Assembly (NCBI GenBank): GCA_029251465.1
Contig: JAQXDI010000061.1
Coordinates: forward strand, 19,341-83,340
From: Ascidiaceihabitans sp.
Lineage (GTDB): Bacteria; Pseudomonadota; Alphaproteobacteria; Rhodobacterales; Rhodobacteraceae
Direction: 5' to 3'
DNA: 64,000 bases
Shown: positions 33,486-43,433 of the stretch, piece after piece
Numbering within the stretch: the stretch's first letter is position 1
Layout of the letters: the number at the start of each line of letters is the position of its first letter
Program-made: the position numbers and the translations under genes
Notes under the pieces: generated by a model
What the model saw: only the letters and a program-made list of their open reading frames with translations
Told to the model about the DNA's origin: nothing
The model's database searches: none

Positions 33486-35060
33486 ATGCCGACAGCGACA
33501 GAACTACCGATTGACAGCACAGCTGATGCCATGGCTATGGCCAACGAGATTTTCGGCGACGGGATCCTTGTGGACTCCGCCTCCTACACGGGCGATGCGT
33601 TATCCTCGGGCATTTACTCGAACGGCGATGCGATCTCGAACGAGGCCACGCCGGGCGACACTGGTGTGATTTTATCGACCGGATATGTCGCTGATTTCAC
33701 CAATTCGGATGGCACCACGAACACCAACCAAAACACCGGAACCAGCACCAACACTGCGGGCAACGCTGATGGAGATTTCACCACCTTAGCCGGTGCGGCG
33801 ACAAACGACGCGGCCTTTCTTGAGGTCGATTTTTACCCAACAGGCGACACGATCACCATCGATTTTGTGCTGAGTTCTGAGGAATATCCAGAATTTGCCA
33901 ACTCGCAATACAACGACGTGATTGGCGTTTGGGTTAACGGGCAGTTGGCCCAAGTCAGCGTCGGCGACGGCACAGCATCGATCGGAAACATCAACGGCGG
34001 CGAGACCCAGAACATCTACCTCGACAACACCACCGATGCCTACAACACTGAAATGGACGGGTTCACTGTGACCCTGACGTTTGTGGCGACGGTTAATTCT
34101 GGTGAACTGAACACCCTGAAAATCGGCGTCGCGGATGTGGGTGACAGCAACTACGACACCAACCTGCTGATCGCCGGCGGATCGGTCCAATCCACGATTG
34201 TTGCCCAAGATGACAGCGTCAACATGGGCCACAACGACACCAAAATCCTCGATGTACTGGACAACGACAGCTCGACCGGCGGTCTGTTGACCGTGACCCA
34301 CATCAACGGCACGCCTGTTGTCGTCGGCACCACGGTGACCTTGGCGACAGGTCAGCAGATCACATTATTGGCCGATGGCACGTTCGAAATTGTCGGGGAT
34401 GCGAATGCGGAAACCGTCTATTTCAACTACTCAATCGAGGATGAAATTGGCAACACGGACACGGCTTTGGTCGAGGTTAATCAAGTGCCCTGCTTTGCTA
34501 AGGGTACGTTGATCGAAACCATCGAAGGCTTTGTTAAGGTTGAGGATTTACACACAGGATCGCTGATTTTGACGCGTGATGATGGCCCTCAACCGATCCT
34601 TTGGATTGGCAATCGGTCGGTGCGCGCAACAGGTGATCATCAGCCGATCCGCCTGCGCAAAGGACAGTTTGGAGCAACCCAAGATTTGCTTTTGTCGCCG
34701 CAGCACCGCATTTTAGTCGAAGGCTATTGGTCAGAATTATTGTTTGGCGAACTTGAGGTTTTGGTCAAAGCCAAGGACCTTTTGAACGACCTAAGCGTGC
34801 GCCCGGATACTACGCTGACCCGCGTCACCTACTATCACATGATGTTTGATCGCCACCAAATCGTGTGCGCAAACGGGGTGGAATGCGAAAGCTATCTGCC
34901 GGGACCCAGCACGATGAAAGGGTTTGATCGACAAACCCAGGCCGAGATCCTACAGCTGTTCCCGAAAATGGCACCAGACGGATCAGGGTACAGCCAAGCG
35001 GCGCGCGCGATCATCAAATCACGCGAAGCGGCCCCGTTGTTGGCCGCCCTCGCCGCTTAG
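33486..35060 (+). CDS. Choice-of-anchor L domain protein with C-terminal Hint domain
   Basis: 524 residues. The N-terminal part (about 1-235) is a choice-of-anchor L domain (DGILVDSASYTGDALSSGIY, SSEEYPEFANSQYNDVIGVWVNG, LKIGVADVGDSNYDTNLLI). A cadherin/Ig-like linker (about 240-330) follows, then a Hint (Hedgehog/intein-type) domain from VPCFAKGTLIETIEG with candidate nucleophile C336 and block LLLSPQHRILVEGYW. Hint domains can self-cleave N-terminal to the cysteine. No classical signal peptide or RTX repeats are present, so the export route is unclear. Function unknown. Confidence 0.85.
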   Translation: MPTATELPIDSTADAMAMANEIFGDGILVDSASYTGDALSSGIYSNGDAISNEATPGDTGVILSTGYVADFTNSDGTTNTNQNTGTSTNTAGNADGDFTTLAGAATNDAAFLEVDFYPTGDTITIDFVLSSEEYPEFANSQYNDVIGVWVNGQLAQVSVGDGTASIGNINGGETQNIYLDNTTDAYNTEMDGFTVTLTFVATVNSGELNTLKIGVADVGDSNYDTNLLIAGGSVQSTIVAQDDSVNMGHNDTKILDVLDNDSSTGGLLTVTHINGTPVVVGTTVTLATGQQITLLADGTFEIVGDANAETVYFNYSIEDEIGNTDTALVEVNQVPCFAKGTLIETIEGFVKVEDLHTGSLILTRDDGPQPILWIGNRSVRATGDHQPIRLRKGQFGATQDLLLSPQHRILVEGYWSELLFGELEVLVKAKDLLNDLSVRPDTTLTRVTYYHMMFDRHQIVCANGVECESYLPGPSTMKGFDRQTQAEILQLFPKMAPDGSGYSQAARAIIKSREAAPLLAALAA

Positions 35061-35066
35061 GCTAAG

Positions 35067-37928
35067 TTACTTTGCCGCAACCTTTTTCTTGGGCTTCAGC
35101 ATTTCTTTGAGGTAGCGGCCTGTGTGGCTTGCCTCGACTGTCGCGACCTTTTCAGGCGTGCCGGTTGCGACCACTGTGCCGCCGCCATCGCCGCCTTCGG
35201 GCCCGATGTCGATGATGTGGTCTGCGGTTTTGACAACGTCCAGATTGTGTTCGATGACGATCACCGAATTGCCCTGATCGACCAGTTCGTGCAGCACCTC
35301 AAGCAGCTTGCGCACATCCTCAAAATGCAGGCCCGTTGTTGGTTCATCCAAGATGTACAACGTGCGACCAGTGGACCGTTTGGCAAGCTCTTTGGACAGC
35401 TTGACACGCTGCGCTTCGCCCCCCGATAGGGTCGTCGCTTGTTGCCCGACTTTGATGTAACCGAGGCCCACGCGCATCAACGCATCCATCTTGTCGCGGA
35501 TCAATGGAACTGCGGTGAAGAACGTCTGCGCGTCTTCAACAGTCATGTTAAGAACGTCTGCTATGCTCTTGCCTTTAAATCGAACTTCAAGCGTCTCACG
35601 GTTGTAGCGCGCACCCCGACAGGTTTCGCATTCGACGTAAACATCGGGCAAAAAGTGCATCTCGATCTTGATGACACCGTCGCCCTGGCACGCCTCGCAA
35701 CGCCCACCTTTGACGTTGAAACTAAAGCGACCAGGTTTGTAGCCACGCGCTTTGGATTCCGGCAGGCCCGCGAACCAATCGCGGATCGGCGTGAATGCTC
35801 CGGTGTAGGTCGCGGGGTTAGATCGCGGCGTGCGCCCGATGGCGCGTTGATCGATGTCGATCACCTTATCCAGATGTTCGAGCCCCTTGATGGTTTCGCA
35901 CGGCGCCGGCGTCTGGCGCGCGCCGTTCAGGTTCATCGACGCGGTCTTGAACAACGTCTCGATTGTGAGCGTGGATTTGCCCCCACCCGAGACGCCTGTG
36001 ACGCACACAAACTGCCCTAGTGGGAATTCCACAGTCACTTTTTTCAGATTGTTCCCTGTGGCTTTGACAACTTTGACCGACTTTTTCTTGCCTTTGCGAC
36101 GGGTCGCAGGGATTGGAATTTCACGCGTACCTGTCAGGTATTGACCCGTCAGCGAATTGGGGTCGTTGGCGACCACATCAGGCGTGCCGTGGCTGACGAC
36201 CTGACCGCCGTGCACACCGGCACCCGGGCCGATATCGAACACGTAATCCGCCTCGCGAATGGCTTCCTCGTCATGCTCAACCACGATCACCGTGTTGCCT
36301 TGGTCGCGCAGGTTTTTGAGCGTCTCAAGCAGGCGGTCATTGTCGCGTTGGTGCAGGCCGATGGACGGCTCATCAAGGACGTAAAGAACGCCTGTTAGGC
36401 CAGAACCAATCTGACTGGCCAAACGGATACGCTGGCTTTCACCACCACTTAACGTGCCACTTACACGTGACAACGTAAGATACTCTAAACCAACATTATT
36501 TAGAAATCCAAGGCGTTCGCGGATTTCCTTGAGAATGGCTTTTGCGATCTCGTTTTTCTGCGCGCTCAGATGCTCTGGAACCGTGTCGCACCAGTCAGCT
36601 GCATCACGGATCGACATCTTGACGACGTCGCCTGCGTGCAAGCCTGCGATCTTGACAGCCAAGGCCTCTGCGCGCAAGCGATTGCCTTCGCAGGTGCCGC
36701 AATGACGGTTGTTTTGGTAGCGCTCGAACTCTTCGCGAATCCAGTTGCTGTCGGTCTCGCGGTAGCGCCGCTCCATGTTTGGAATGACCCCTTCAAAGAC
36801 GCGTGTGACTTCATAAACGCGGCCACCTTCGTCATAGCGGAACGGCAATTCTTCGTCACCAGAACCGTAGAGAAACACCTGTTGCACGTGGGCTGGCAGA
36901 TCTTTCCATTTGGTTTGCGGATCGAATTCGTAATGCTTGGCAATGGCCTCGATGGTTTGCAGAAAATACGGGCTTTTGCCTTTGCGCCATGGGGCAAGTG
37001 CGCCGTCGTAAACCTTGAGCGTTTGGTCAGGAACAACCAACCGTTCGTCGAAAAACAGCTCGACCCCTAGCCCGTCGCAATCAGGGCAAGCGCCAAACGG
37101 GGCGTTAAACGAGAACAAGCGCGGCTCGATCTCGGGGATGGTGAAGCCGCTGACCGGGCAGGCAAATTTCTCGGAAAATGTCGTGCGAACGGGGTCACCT
37201 TCAGCCGGAGCGGTTTCGATAATCGCGATGCCATCGGCCAGATCAAGAGCAGTGCGCAGGCTGTCAGCCAGCCGCGTTTCCAGCCCCTCGCGCACCACAA
37301 TGCGGTCCACTACAACGTCAATATCGTGGCGGAATTTCTTGTCCAGCGTCGGTGGCTCGTCCAGATCGTAGAATTCGCCGTCAACTTTGACACGCTGAAA
37401 CCCTTGCTTGCGCAGCTCAAGAAATTCTTTGCGGTACTCGCCTTTGCGATCGCGAATGATCGGAGCCAGCAAAAAGGCGCGCGTTCCGTCCTCCATCGTC
37501 ATGGTGCGATCGACCATGTCCTGGACTTGTTGCGCCTCGATTGGCTTGCCTGTCGAGGGTGAATACGGCGTGCCAGCGCGCGCAAACAGCAGACGCATAT
37601 AGTCGTAAATTTCGGTGACTGTACCCACAGTCGAGCGCGGGTTTTTCGACGTGGTTTTCTGTTCAATCGAAATTGCTGGCGACAGACCACTGATGTGATC
37701 CACGTCAGGTTTCTGCATCATATCAAGGAATTGACGGGCATAGGCCGACAGAGATTCAACGTAGCGACGCTGCCCTTCGGCATAGATCGTATCAAACGCG
37801 AGGCTCGATTTTCCGGAGCCCGACAAACCCGTAATCACCACCAATTGATCGCGTGGAATGTCCACATCGATGTTTTTCAAATTGTGCTCGCGTGCACCGC
37901 GCACTTCGATATTTTTCAGCTCAGCCAT
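35067..37928 (-). CDS. uvrA: UvrABC excinuclease subunit A
   Basis: 953 residues, a normal length. Two ABC ATPase modules ([19 protein letters not shown] near the N-terminus and [15 protein letters not shown] in the second half), ABC signatures [12 protein letters not shown] and [12 protein letters not shown], and zinc-binding cysteine pairs (CPDC, CGTC, CEAC) are all visible. It recognises DNA damage in nucleotide excision repair. An SOS box lies 64 bases upstream. Confidence 0.97.
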   Translation of the reverse strand: MAELKNIEVRGAREHNLKNIDVDIPRDQLVVITGLSGSGKSSLAFDTIYAEGQRRYVESLSAYARQFLDMMQKPDVDHISGLSPAISIEQKTTSKNPRSTVGTVTEIYDYMRLLFARAGTPYSPSTGKPIEAQQVQDMVDRTMTMEDGTRAFLLAPIIRDRKGEYRKEFLELRKQGFQRVKVDGEFYDLDEPPTLDKKFRHDIDVVVDRIVVREGLETRLADSLRTALDLADGIAIIETAPAEGDPVRTTFSEKFACPVSGFTIPEIEPRLFSFNAPFGACPDCDGLGVELFFDERLVVPDQTLKVYDGALAPWRKGKSPYFLQTIEAIAKHYEFDPQTKWKDLPAHVQQVFLYGSGDEELPFRYDEGGRVYEVTRVFEGVIPNMERRYRETDSNWIREEFERYQNNRHCGTCEGNRLRAEALAVKIAGLHAGDVVKMSIRDAADWCDTVPEHLSAQKNEIAKAILKEIRERLGFLNNVGLEYLTLSRVSGTLSGGESQRIRLASQIGSGLTGVLYVLDEPSIGLHQRDNDRLLETLKNLRDQGNTVIVVEHDEEAIREADYVFDIGPGAGVHGGQVVSHGTPDVVANDPNSLTGQYLTGTREIPIPATRRKGKKKSVKVVKATGNNLKKVTVEFPLGQFVCVTGVSGGGKSTLTIETLFKTASMNLNGARQTPAPCETIKGLEHLDKVIDIDQRAIGRTPRSNPATYTGAFTPIRDWFAGLPESKARGYKPGRFSFNVKGGRCEACQGDGVIKIEMHFLPDVYVECETCRGARYNRETLEVRFKGKSIADVLNMTVEDAQTFFTAVPLIRDKMDALMRVGLGYIKVGQQATTLSGGEAQRVKLSKELAKRSTGRTLYILDEPTTGLHFEDVRKLLEVLHELVDQGNSVIVIEHNLDVVKTADHIIDIGPEGGDGGGTVVATGTPEKVATVEASHTGRYLKEMLKPKKKVAAK

Positions 37929-37991
37929 CAGACGCCCCCTTTAACGGTTTAGACATAGTTTGGTCTGTAGGATTCTCCAATGGAAAAATGA

Positions 37992-38006
37992 GAACACATC
38001 GCGAAC
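37992..38006 (-). promoter_or_regulatory. LexA SOS box upstream of uvrA
   Basis: On the minus strand GTTC, seven bases, GTTC: an exact match to the alphaproteobacterial LexA site GTTC-N7-GTTC. It lies 64 bases before the uvrA start and two bases past the stop of the upstream MFS gene, so SOS induction of uvrA independent of the upstream gene is likely. Confidence 0.8.
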
Positions 38007-38007
38007 A

Positions 38008-39171
38008 TCAAACGGTTTTGCGCATCTGCCCCAAGGCAAGGTGTACACAAAGTCCTGCGATCAGCGCGATGCCAACAAAGATCGGCAAGGCCGCGTAACC
38101 CAGCCATGCCAACGCGGCGACCATGATCGGTGTGCCGATGGTATTGCCGAGGTTGCCCATCTGCGCCATCGCGCCGTTGGCCTGCGCTTGGGACGACGCG
38201 CTGTCGTTCAACTGCGGCACTGCGGTGAAACTGGCCCCTTGGATCAGCCCCAAACAGGCAGCCAAGGCGACGCATGCAAATGGCCCACCGGGGTTGATCC
38301 ACAGCCACCCCATACACAGCGCGCTGCTGGAAAAGCCAATGATGACAACGCGAACAGCCGTCACATGCCGCAACAAATAAACTCCCAATGTCATCGAACT
38401 GACGATGGATGCCAAGGGCATCGTCCCCATGACCCAAACGCGGGATTCTTCCGGGATGAACGGCGGCAGAACGGTCAAAACCGACACGAAACAGAAGGTG
38501 TAAAACAGCCATCCAAGGCCGGGTGCCGCGATGCTCGCAGATTTGTATATCACCGCATGGCGCTTGAGGATCGCAGAAAAAGAGACCGGGTCAGGTTGCG
38601 CGCCGCCGATCCCTTTGGTCAGTACCAGCGACAAAATGCACGCAAAAACAGCCATGTAGACCGCGTGTGCGGCGAATAGTACTGGTACGCCAAATGCATC
38701 GACCAAGGGCAATCCGGCCCATGCCAACACAGCGAATGCGACACCAAAGAATGTCCCCCAAAGGGTTAACGTGAACCCGCGATCCTTTGGCGCGCTAAGT
38801 TGGGCGATCAGAGTTGGGGCCGCGACGACCATGGCCAAATGCGACAAACCTTCGATTGCGCGCGAGACCAAGAACCACTCGAACGGCGGCACAAACGCTT
38901 GTACAGCGGACACAGCAGCGCCCAGCCACAACGCGTAAATCAGGGCGCGACGATACCGGATTTGGGCCACGAGCACTCCGGCGACAACACCAAAAATAAT
39001 GCCCAAAAAACCGACCAATGATACCGCAAAGCCGATCAGCGCACCTGCGTTCGGGTAAAGCTGCGGCAGTTGATCAAAAACCACACTGACTTTGGCGTAT
39101 TGAGCGGCCGCACCCAATCCCGCACCCCACAACAAAAAGATCAGCACAAATGGCGTTCTTTCAGAGGTCAT
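38008..39171 (-). CDS. Major facilitator superfamily transporter
   Basis: 387 residues from ATG 39171 (MTSERTPFVLIFLLWGAGLGAAAQYAK). About twelve hydrophobic segments; the cytoplasmic loop between helices 2 and 3 is represented by VAQIRYRRALIYALW. The start overlaps the stop of the methyltransferase pseudogene by four bases (ATGA), so it is the last gene of the lpdA, methyltransferase, MFS run. Substrate unknown. Confidence 0.88.
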   Translation of the reverse strand: MTSERTPFVLIFLLWGAGLGAAAQYAKVSVVFDQLPQLYPNAGALIGFAVSLVGFLGIIFGVVAGVLVAQIRYRRALIYALWLGAAVSAVQAFVPPFEWFLVSRAIEGLSHLAMVVAAPTLIAQLSAPKDRGFTLTLWGTFFGVAFAVLAWAGLPLVDAFGVPVLFAAHAVYMAVFACILSLVLTKGIGGAQPDPVSFSAILKRHAVIYKSASIAAPGLGWLFYTFCFVSVLTVLPPFIPEESRVWVMGTMPLASIVSSMTLGVYLLRHVTAVRVVIIGFSSSALCMGWLWINPGGPFACVALAACLGLIQGASFTAVPQLNDSASSQAQANGAMAQMGNLGNTIGTPIMVAALAWLGYAALPIFVGIALIAGLCVHLALGQMRKTV

Positions 39172-39727
39172 GTTTTTCGTGCCATCGCCCAAGAACAGAT
39201 TGGCATTTTGGGGTCATTGTCCAACACATCTCTTTTTGCTTCAAAATCAGGGGGCCAGGGACGTTCCAGATTGCGCGCAGCGGTTTCGCGGTTGCCCCAT
39301 TGCTCCGCGACAATCGCGCCTTCGGCAAAGCCTGCCTCGATCAACAAATTCTTTAGCCCGCGCGCGGACCAACGTGAATTTTCCATTGGGGCTGCGTGAA
39401 ACGGCAAAAAAACGGCACTGCGATCCAGAAATGCCCACCTTTTTTCAACATCCGGCGCACGTTTTTGACGGCACCGTAGGGGCGATCAAGATGTTCCCAC
39501 ACTTGATTGGCCATAATTAAATCAAATTTGAGCGGCTTGCCGTCATCATCCAGATACGGGCCCGTGCAGATGTCGTGTTTGGGGTACAAAAAGCGTCTGT
39601 AGCTTTTGAAATTGAACACCTGCCCCCATTTGCCCGAAACTTCCGCCACATCCAGTGATGGTGGGTCCAGCTCTTGGATCATTTGGCGGCTGGATCGTTG
39701 CATCACGATGCGGTTTAGGCTCGGCAT
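39168..39727 (-). pseudogene. SAM-dependent methyltransferase, frameshifted in an A/T homopolymer
   Basis: The first frame (from 39727) gives MPSLNRIVMQRSSRQMIQ to FDLIMANQVWEHLDRPY and KKGGHFWIAVPFF, a class I methyltransferase core; it then shifts. The second frame continues as LPFHAAPMENSRWSARGLKNLLIEAGF to CSWAMARKT. Adding one base to the run of seven A at 39406-39412 joins them into a continuous 186-residue protein. This is either a true inactivating deletion or a sequencing error at a homopolymer. Substrate unknown; cotranscribed with lpdA and the MFS gene. Confidence 0.75.
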
Positions 39728-39758
39728 GGGGCGCGTCTTTCGTTGCGCCCCGAACCGA

Positions 39759-41153
39759 TCACATGTGAATCACACGATCGTAAGCATCCAGAACGCTTTC
39801 GTGCATCATTTCAGAAAGCGTCGGATGCGGAAAGACCGTGTTCATCAGATCTTCTTCTGTTGTCTCGAGCTGGCGGCCCACAACATAGCCTTGGATCAGT
39901 TCTGTGACCTCGGCGCCGATCATGTGCGCGCCCAAAAGTTCGCCGGTTTTGGCGTCAAAGATGGTTTTAACCAGACCTTCGGGTTCGCCCAAAGCGATGG
40001 CCTTGCCGTTGCCCATAAACGGGAAACGACCAACTTTGATGTCGTACCCAAGCTCTTTCGCGCGGGCTTCGGTGTAGCCCACGGACGCGACTTGCGGGTG
40101 GCAATAGGTGCAGCCGGCAATGGTTTCGGGTTTGACTGGGTGGGCATGTTTTCCGGCGATCAAATCGGCGACCATGACGCCCTCGTGGCTGGCTTTGTGC
40201 GCGAGCCACGGGGCCCCGGCGATGTCGCCGATGGCGTACAGCCCGTCGACGCCTGTACGGCAGAACTCATCGGTTACAACATGGGTGCGGTCCAATTTTA
40301 CACCCAATTCCTCAAGCCCCAGTCCTTCTACATTTCCAAAAATTCCGACGGCAGAAATGACTGTATCAAAGTCCATTCTTTCAATTTTACCATCTTTTTC
40401 GATATGCGCGGTGACTTTACCTTTGGAACGGTCAAGCTGTTTGACCATCGCCTTTTGCATGATTTTCATGCCTTGTTTCTCGAATGATTTCTTGGCGAAG
40501 GCGCTAATTTCTGCGTCTTCAACAGGCAACACGCGGTCCATGACTTCGACCACAGTCGTGTCGGCGCCCAGCGTGTTATAGAAGCTCGCGAATTCGATTC
40601 CGATGGCGCCAGAGCCGATCACTAGCAGCTTTTTAGGCATGCGAGGCGGGGTCAGCGCGTGTTTGTAGGTCCAAACCAAATCACCGTCCGCCTCGAGACC
40701 CGGCAATTCGCGGGCACGTGCGCCTGTTGCCAACACGATGTTCTTGGCAGTCAATTCCTCGGTACCTTTGTCGGTCTTTACCGTCACTTTGCCTTTGGCA
40801 GGGATTGAGGCCGCGCCCATGAACACGGTCACTTTGTTCTTTTTCATCAGATGACCAATGCCGCCTGATAACTGCCCTGCGACTTGACGCGAGCGTTTCA
40901 CAACAGCGTCCAGATCGTAGTTAATGTTGTCAGCGCTGAGGCCAAATTCCTTGGCGCGGTGCATCAAATGGAAGACATCGGAAGAGCGCAGCATCGCTTT
41001 GGTCGGAATACAGCCCCAGTTCAAGCAAATGCCGCCTAGATGCTCACGTTCAACGATGGCCACGTTCATGCCAAGCTGAGCGCCGCGAATAGCGGCAACA
41101 TAGCCGCCCGGCCCTGCCCCGATTACAATCAAATCAAAGGATTTCGACGCCAT
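39759..41153 (-). CDS. lpdA: Dihydrolipoyl dehydrogenase (E3)
   Basis: 464 residues. The redox-active disulfide is in GGICLNWGCIPTKA, FAD-binding GAGPGGYVAAIRGAQLG is at the N-terminus, the NAD motif is GSGAIGIEFASFYNTLG, and the catalytic His-Glu region is FPHPTLSEMMHES. It reoxidises lipoyl groups of 2-oxo acid dehydrogenases. The pdhABC operon of this window has no E3 gene, and this lpdA shares its upstream operator with pdhA, so it probably serves pyruvate dehydrogenase. Other lpd copies may exist elsewhere. Confidence 0.96.
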   Translation of the reverse strand: MASKSFDLIVIGAGPGGYVAAIRGAQLGMNVAIVEREHLGGICLNWGCIPTKAMLRSSDVFHLMHRAKEFGLSADNINYDLDAVVKRSRQVAGQLSGGIGHLMKKNKVTVFMGAASIPAKGKVTVKTDKGTEELTAKNIVLATGARARELPGLEADGDLVWTYKHALTPPRMPKKLLVIGSGAIGIEFASFYNTLGADTTVVEVMDRVLPVEDAEISAFAKKSFEKQGMKIMQKAMVKQLDRSKGKVTAHIEKDGKIERMDFDTVISAVGIFGNVEGLGLEELGVKLDRTHVVTDEFCRTGVDGLYAIGDIAGAPWLAHKASHEGVMVADLIAGKHAHPVKPETIAGCTYCHPQVASVGYTEARAKELGYDIKVGRFPFMGNGKAIALGEPEGLVKTIFDAKTGELLGAHMIGAEVTELIQGYVVGRQLETTEEDLMNTVFPHPTLSEMMHESVLDAYDRVIHM

Positions 41154-41185
41154 TATTTAGCCCTCGCGCAGTGGTGTTTCAAAAG

Positions 41186-41203
41186 TAGTTTACCATTAAA
41201 CTA
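41186..41203 (-). promoter_or_regulatory. Palindromic operator upstream of lpdA, same as the pdhA site
   Basis: TAGTTTA-CCAT-TAAACTA, a perfect seven-base dyad 33 bases before the lpdA start. The identical arms with a four-base spacer precede pdhA at 56044-56061. Confidence 0.75.
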
Positions 41204-41336
41204 AATTTCCATGCAGCGCAATTACAGCCGTGCGCGACATTTGGACACCGTTTTATCTGCGCAATCAACGCATGATTTTGGCGGCTATGCAAACGCACAA
41301 ACCGCCAAACAGTTCAAATCGAGGATAGTTTATGGA

Positions 41337-41939
41337 TCAGGCTGCTTTGGCCTGCATGTCCCGAACGGTATAGCCGTAGCCACCAGCAGCAATGTAATCC
41401 AGTTCAGCCTGTGTCGATTTACGCCCAAGGGCTGCGTTGCGATACGGGAAACGACCAAATTGGCGGATCACTTGGCGGTGCGCGCGCGTATGTAGCAGAT
41501 TGCTAGAGTCCGAGGCCAAGCGGTCACACATCAGGCGCACGCAGCGATCCTGATCGCACAAGTTTTCGGAATGCATCAGCGGCATGTAGAAAAACTGGCG
41601 GCCGGGTTCGTCGATGCGCATGTCCCAGCCTTTGTCGATGGCAGATTTTGCCGCTGCGAGGGCGGCGCGGTCCGTTGAAAACGCATCGCCACTGTCGCGG
41701 AACATGTTACGCGAAAACTGATCGGTCAAAATGATGTAGGCCAAGGCCCCGTTCGGGTAGGTTAACCAGAGTGAGAATTTGCCAGTTGCGGCAGCTTTCC
41801 ATGTGTCAAGAAACGTATCGCCAATCTTTTTATCAAGCGCATCGTCCTGCATGTACCAATCAGATGGATTACACTCATCCAACCAAAACTTTAAGACTTC
41901 CTCGGGACTTACCAGTGTCTCTGCCGTCATCGCAACCAT
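41337..41939 (-). CDS. DUF924 family protein
   Basis: 200 residues; GGAGAG eight bases before the ATG at 41939. Conserved DUF924 features: VLKFWLDECNPSDWYMQD, LTDQFSRNMFRDSGDAF, FFYMPLMHSENLCDQ and GRFPYRNAALGRKST. Soluble, all-helical, TPR-like fold by family knowledge; function unknown. The start lies 91 bases downstream of the MFS gene on the same strand. Confidence 0.9.
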   Translation of the reverse strand: MVAMTAETLVSPEEVLKFWLDECNPSDWYMQDDALDKKIGDTFLDTWKAAATGKFSLWLTYPNGALAYIILTDQFSRNMFRDSGDAFSTDRAALAAAKSAIDKGWDMRIDEPGRQFFYMPLMHSENLCDQDRCVRLMCDRLASDSSNLLHTRAHRQVIRQFGRFPYRNAALGRKSTQAELDYIAAGGYGYTVRDMQAKAA

Positions 41940-42029
41940 TGTGCACTCTCCACTTTACACGAGCTGTTATCCTACTGTTACCTGAGGTTAATCCAATCTC
42001 CAGTCACGAATTACGACAGTTGCGTCACA

Positions 42030-43307
42030 TTATGCGCCGGGTGTGTCGCTTTCATCCTCCAACTCGGATTCAAGTTCGGTTTCGATCGCATATTCCTGCG
42101 CAATTTCCATGGCCACCGGGGTCGCAGATTGCGTCATATAGACGTATGCGCCGGTGTCTTCGATCGCGATTGTGGAGCGCTGGGTGGCACGGTAGGTCGC
42201 ATAAATCACCAAAACCACGTTCAGCACTGCGATGAAAATGTAGAAACCGGATGGTCCGAATTGCCCCATCATCCAGCCTGTGATCAGAGGGCCGGAAATC
42301 GCCCCGAGCCCGTTAATAAAAATCAAACCACCGGAGGCCGCAGCCATATCATCGTGGTCCAGATAGTCGTTGGTGTGCGCAAGCAGCAGCGAATACAGCG
42401 GATTTGAAACGCCGCCCATCACAAAGGCAGAGGCCAGGATCATGTTAAAGCTGCCGCCCGAAAAATAACCGATCAGCGCGCCGAGCACGCCAATTGCCGC
42501 AGTCACAACAACCAAAGCGCGACGGTCAAACCGGTCAGACACCCACCCGATCGGGTATTGCAGCAGCATCGCACCGACAAAAAACATCGCCACAAAAGTC
42601 GAAATTTGCCCAACCGACAGCCCGATCAACGCGCCATAGACCGACGACATGCCAAACTGCGCAGAAAACACGCCACCAAGCAAAAACATCCCGATGCAGC
42701 CCAATGGCGACACATTGAACAGCGCACGCAGGCTCATGGGTTTGGTGGTGTCAAAAGCCGGCGTCGGGCTGATCGACAACAAAATTGGCGTAATTGCGAG
42801 ACTAACGAGGATCGACGGGATCACAAAAAGCACGTAGCCGGATGGGTCTGCCGTGACCATCAATACCTGCGCAATCACGATGCCGCCAGTTTGCACAATC
42901 ATATAGAGAGACAGCGCTTGGCCGCGGTTTTCATTGCTGGCTGCGTCGTTCAGCCAGCTTTCTGCGGTCACGTAAACGGCAGAGAAACAGAACCCGATCA
43001 GCACCCGCCCCATCATCCAAACCCAAGGGTCTGTGATCGTCGGATACAAAATCATGACGGCGGAAATAAGCGAGGCCAGCGCTGCAAAAACCCGAACGTG
43101 ACCAACGCGCCGGATCATCCGAGGAGCCGTACGCGAGCCGCCCAAGAAACCGACAAAATACGCCGACATCACCAATGACATCTCGAATGTGCCAAACCCT
43201 TCGAGCTGGCCGCGCACCGCCAAAAGCGTGCCTTGCATGCCGTTGGCGACCATCAACAGCCCCATCCCAAACAGCAACGCCCACGCGCTGGAAAGTACCT
43301 GAATCAT
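42030..43307 (-). CDS. MFS transporter, YcaD-like
   Basis: 425 residues, GGAG before the ATG. Twelve predicted membrane helices (SSAWALLFGMGLLMVANGMQG, SAYFVGFLGGSRTAPRMIRRVGHVRVF, and so on), with the MFS loop GWVSDRFDRRALVV after helix 8, then an acidic cytoplasmic tail (ETELESELEDESDTPGA). Resembles the YcaD group; substrate unknown. Confidence 0.9.
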   Translation of the reverse strand: MIQVLSSAWALLFGMGLLMVANGMQGTLLAVRGQLEGFGTFEMSLVMSAYFVGFLGGSRTAPRMIRRVGHVRVFAALASLISAVMILYPTITDPWVWMMGRVLIGFCFSAVYVTAESWLNDAASNENRGQALSLYMIVQTGGIVIAQVLMVTADPSGYVLFVIPSILVSLAITPILLSISPTPAFDTTKPMSLRALFNVSPLGCIGMFLLGGVFSAQFGMSSVYGALIGLSVGQISTFVAMFFVGAMLLQYPIGWVSDRFDRRALVVVTAAIGVLGALIGYFSGGSFNMILASAFVMGGVSNPLYSLLLAHTNDYLDHDDMAAASGGLIFINGLGAISGPLITGWMMGQFGPSGFYIFIAVLNVVLVIYATYRATQRSTIAIEDTGAYVYMTQSATPVAMEIAQEYAIETELESELEDESDTPGA

Positions 43308-43433
43308 GACATGCTCCGTCGTTTAATCTGGGGGTGGTTTTGATGGAATCAGCGGGTCGGCTATTGTCTTTGTCGTCTCATAACGCCGCGCCCAAGTCAG
43401 CACCATGCGCGACATTTCATCGGTCGAATTCGC

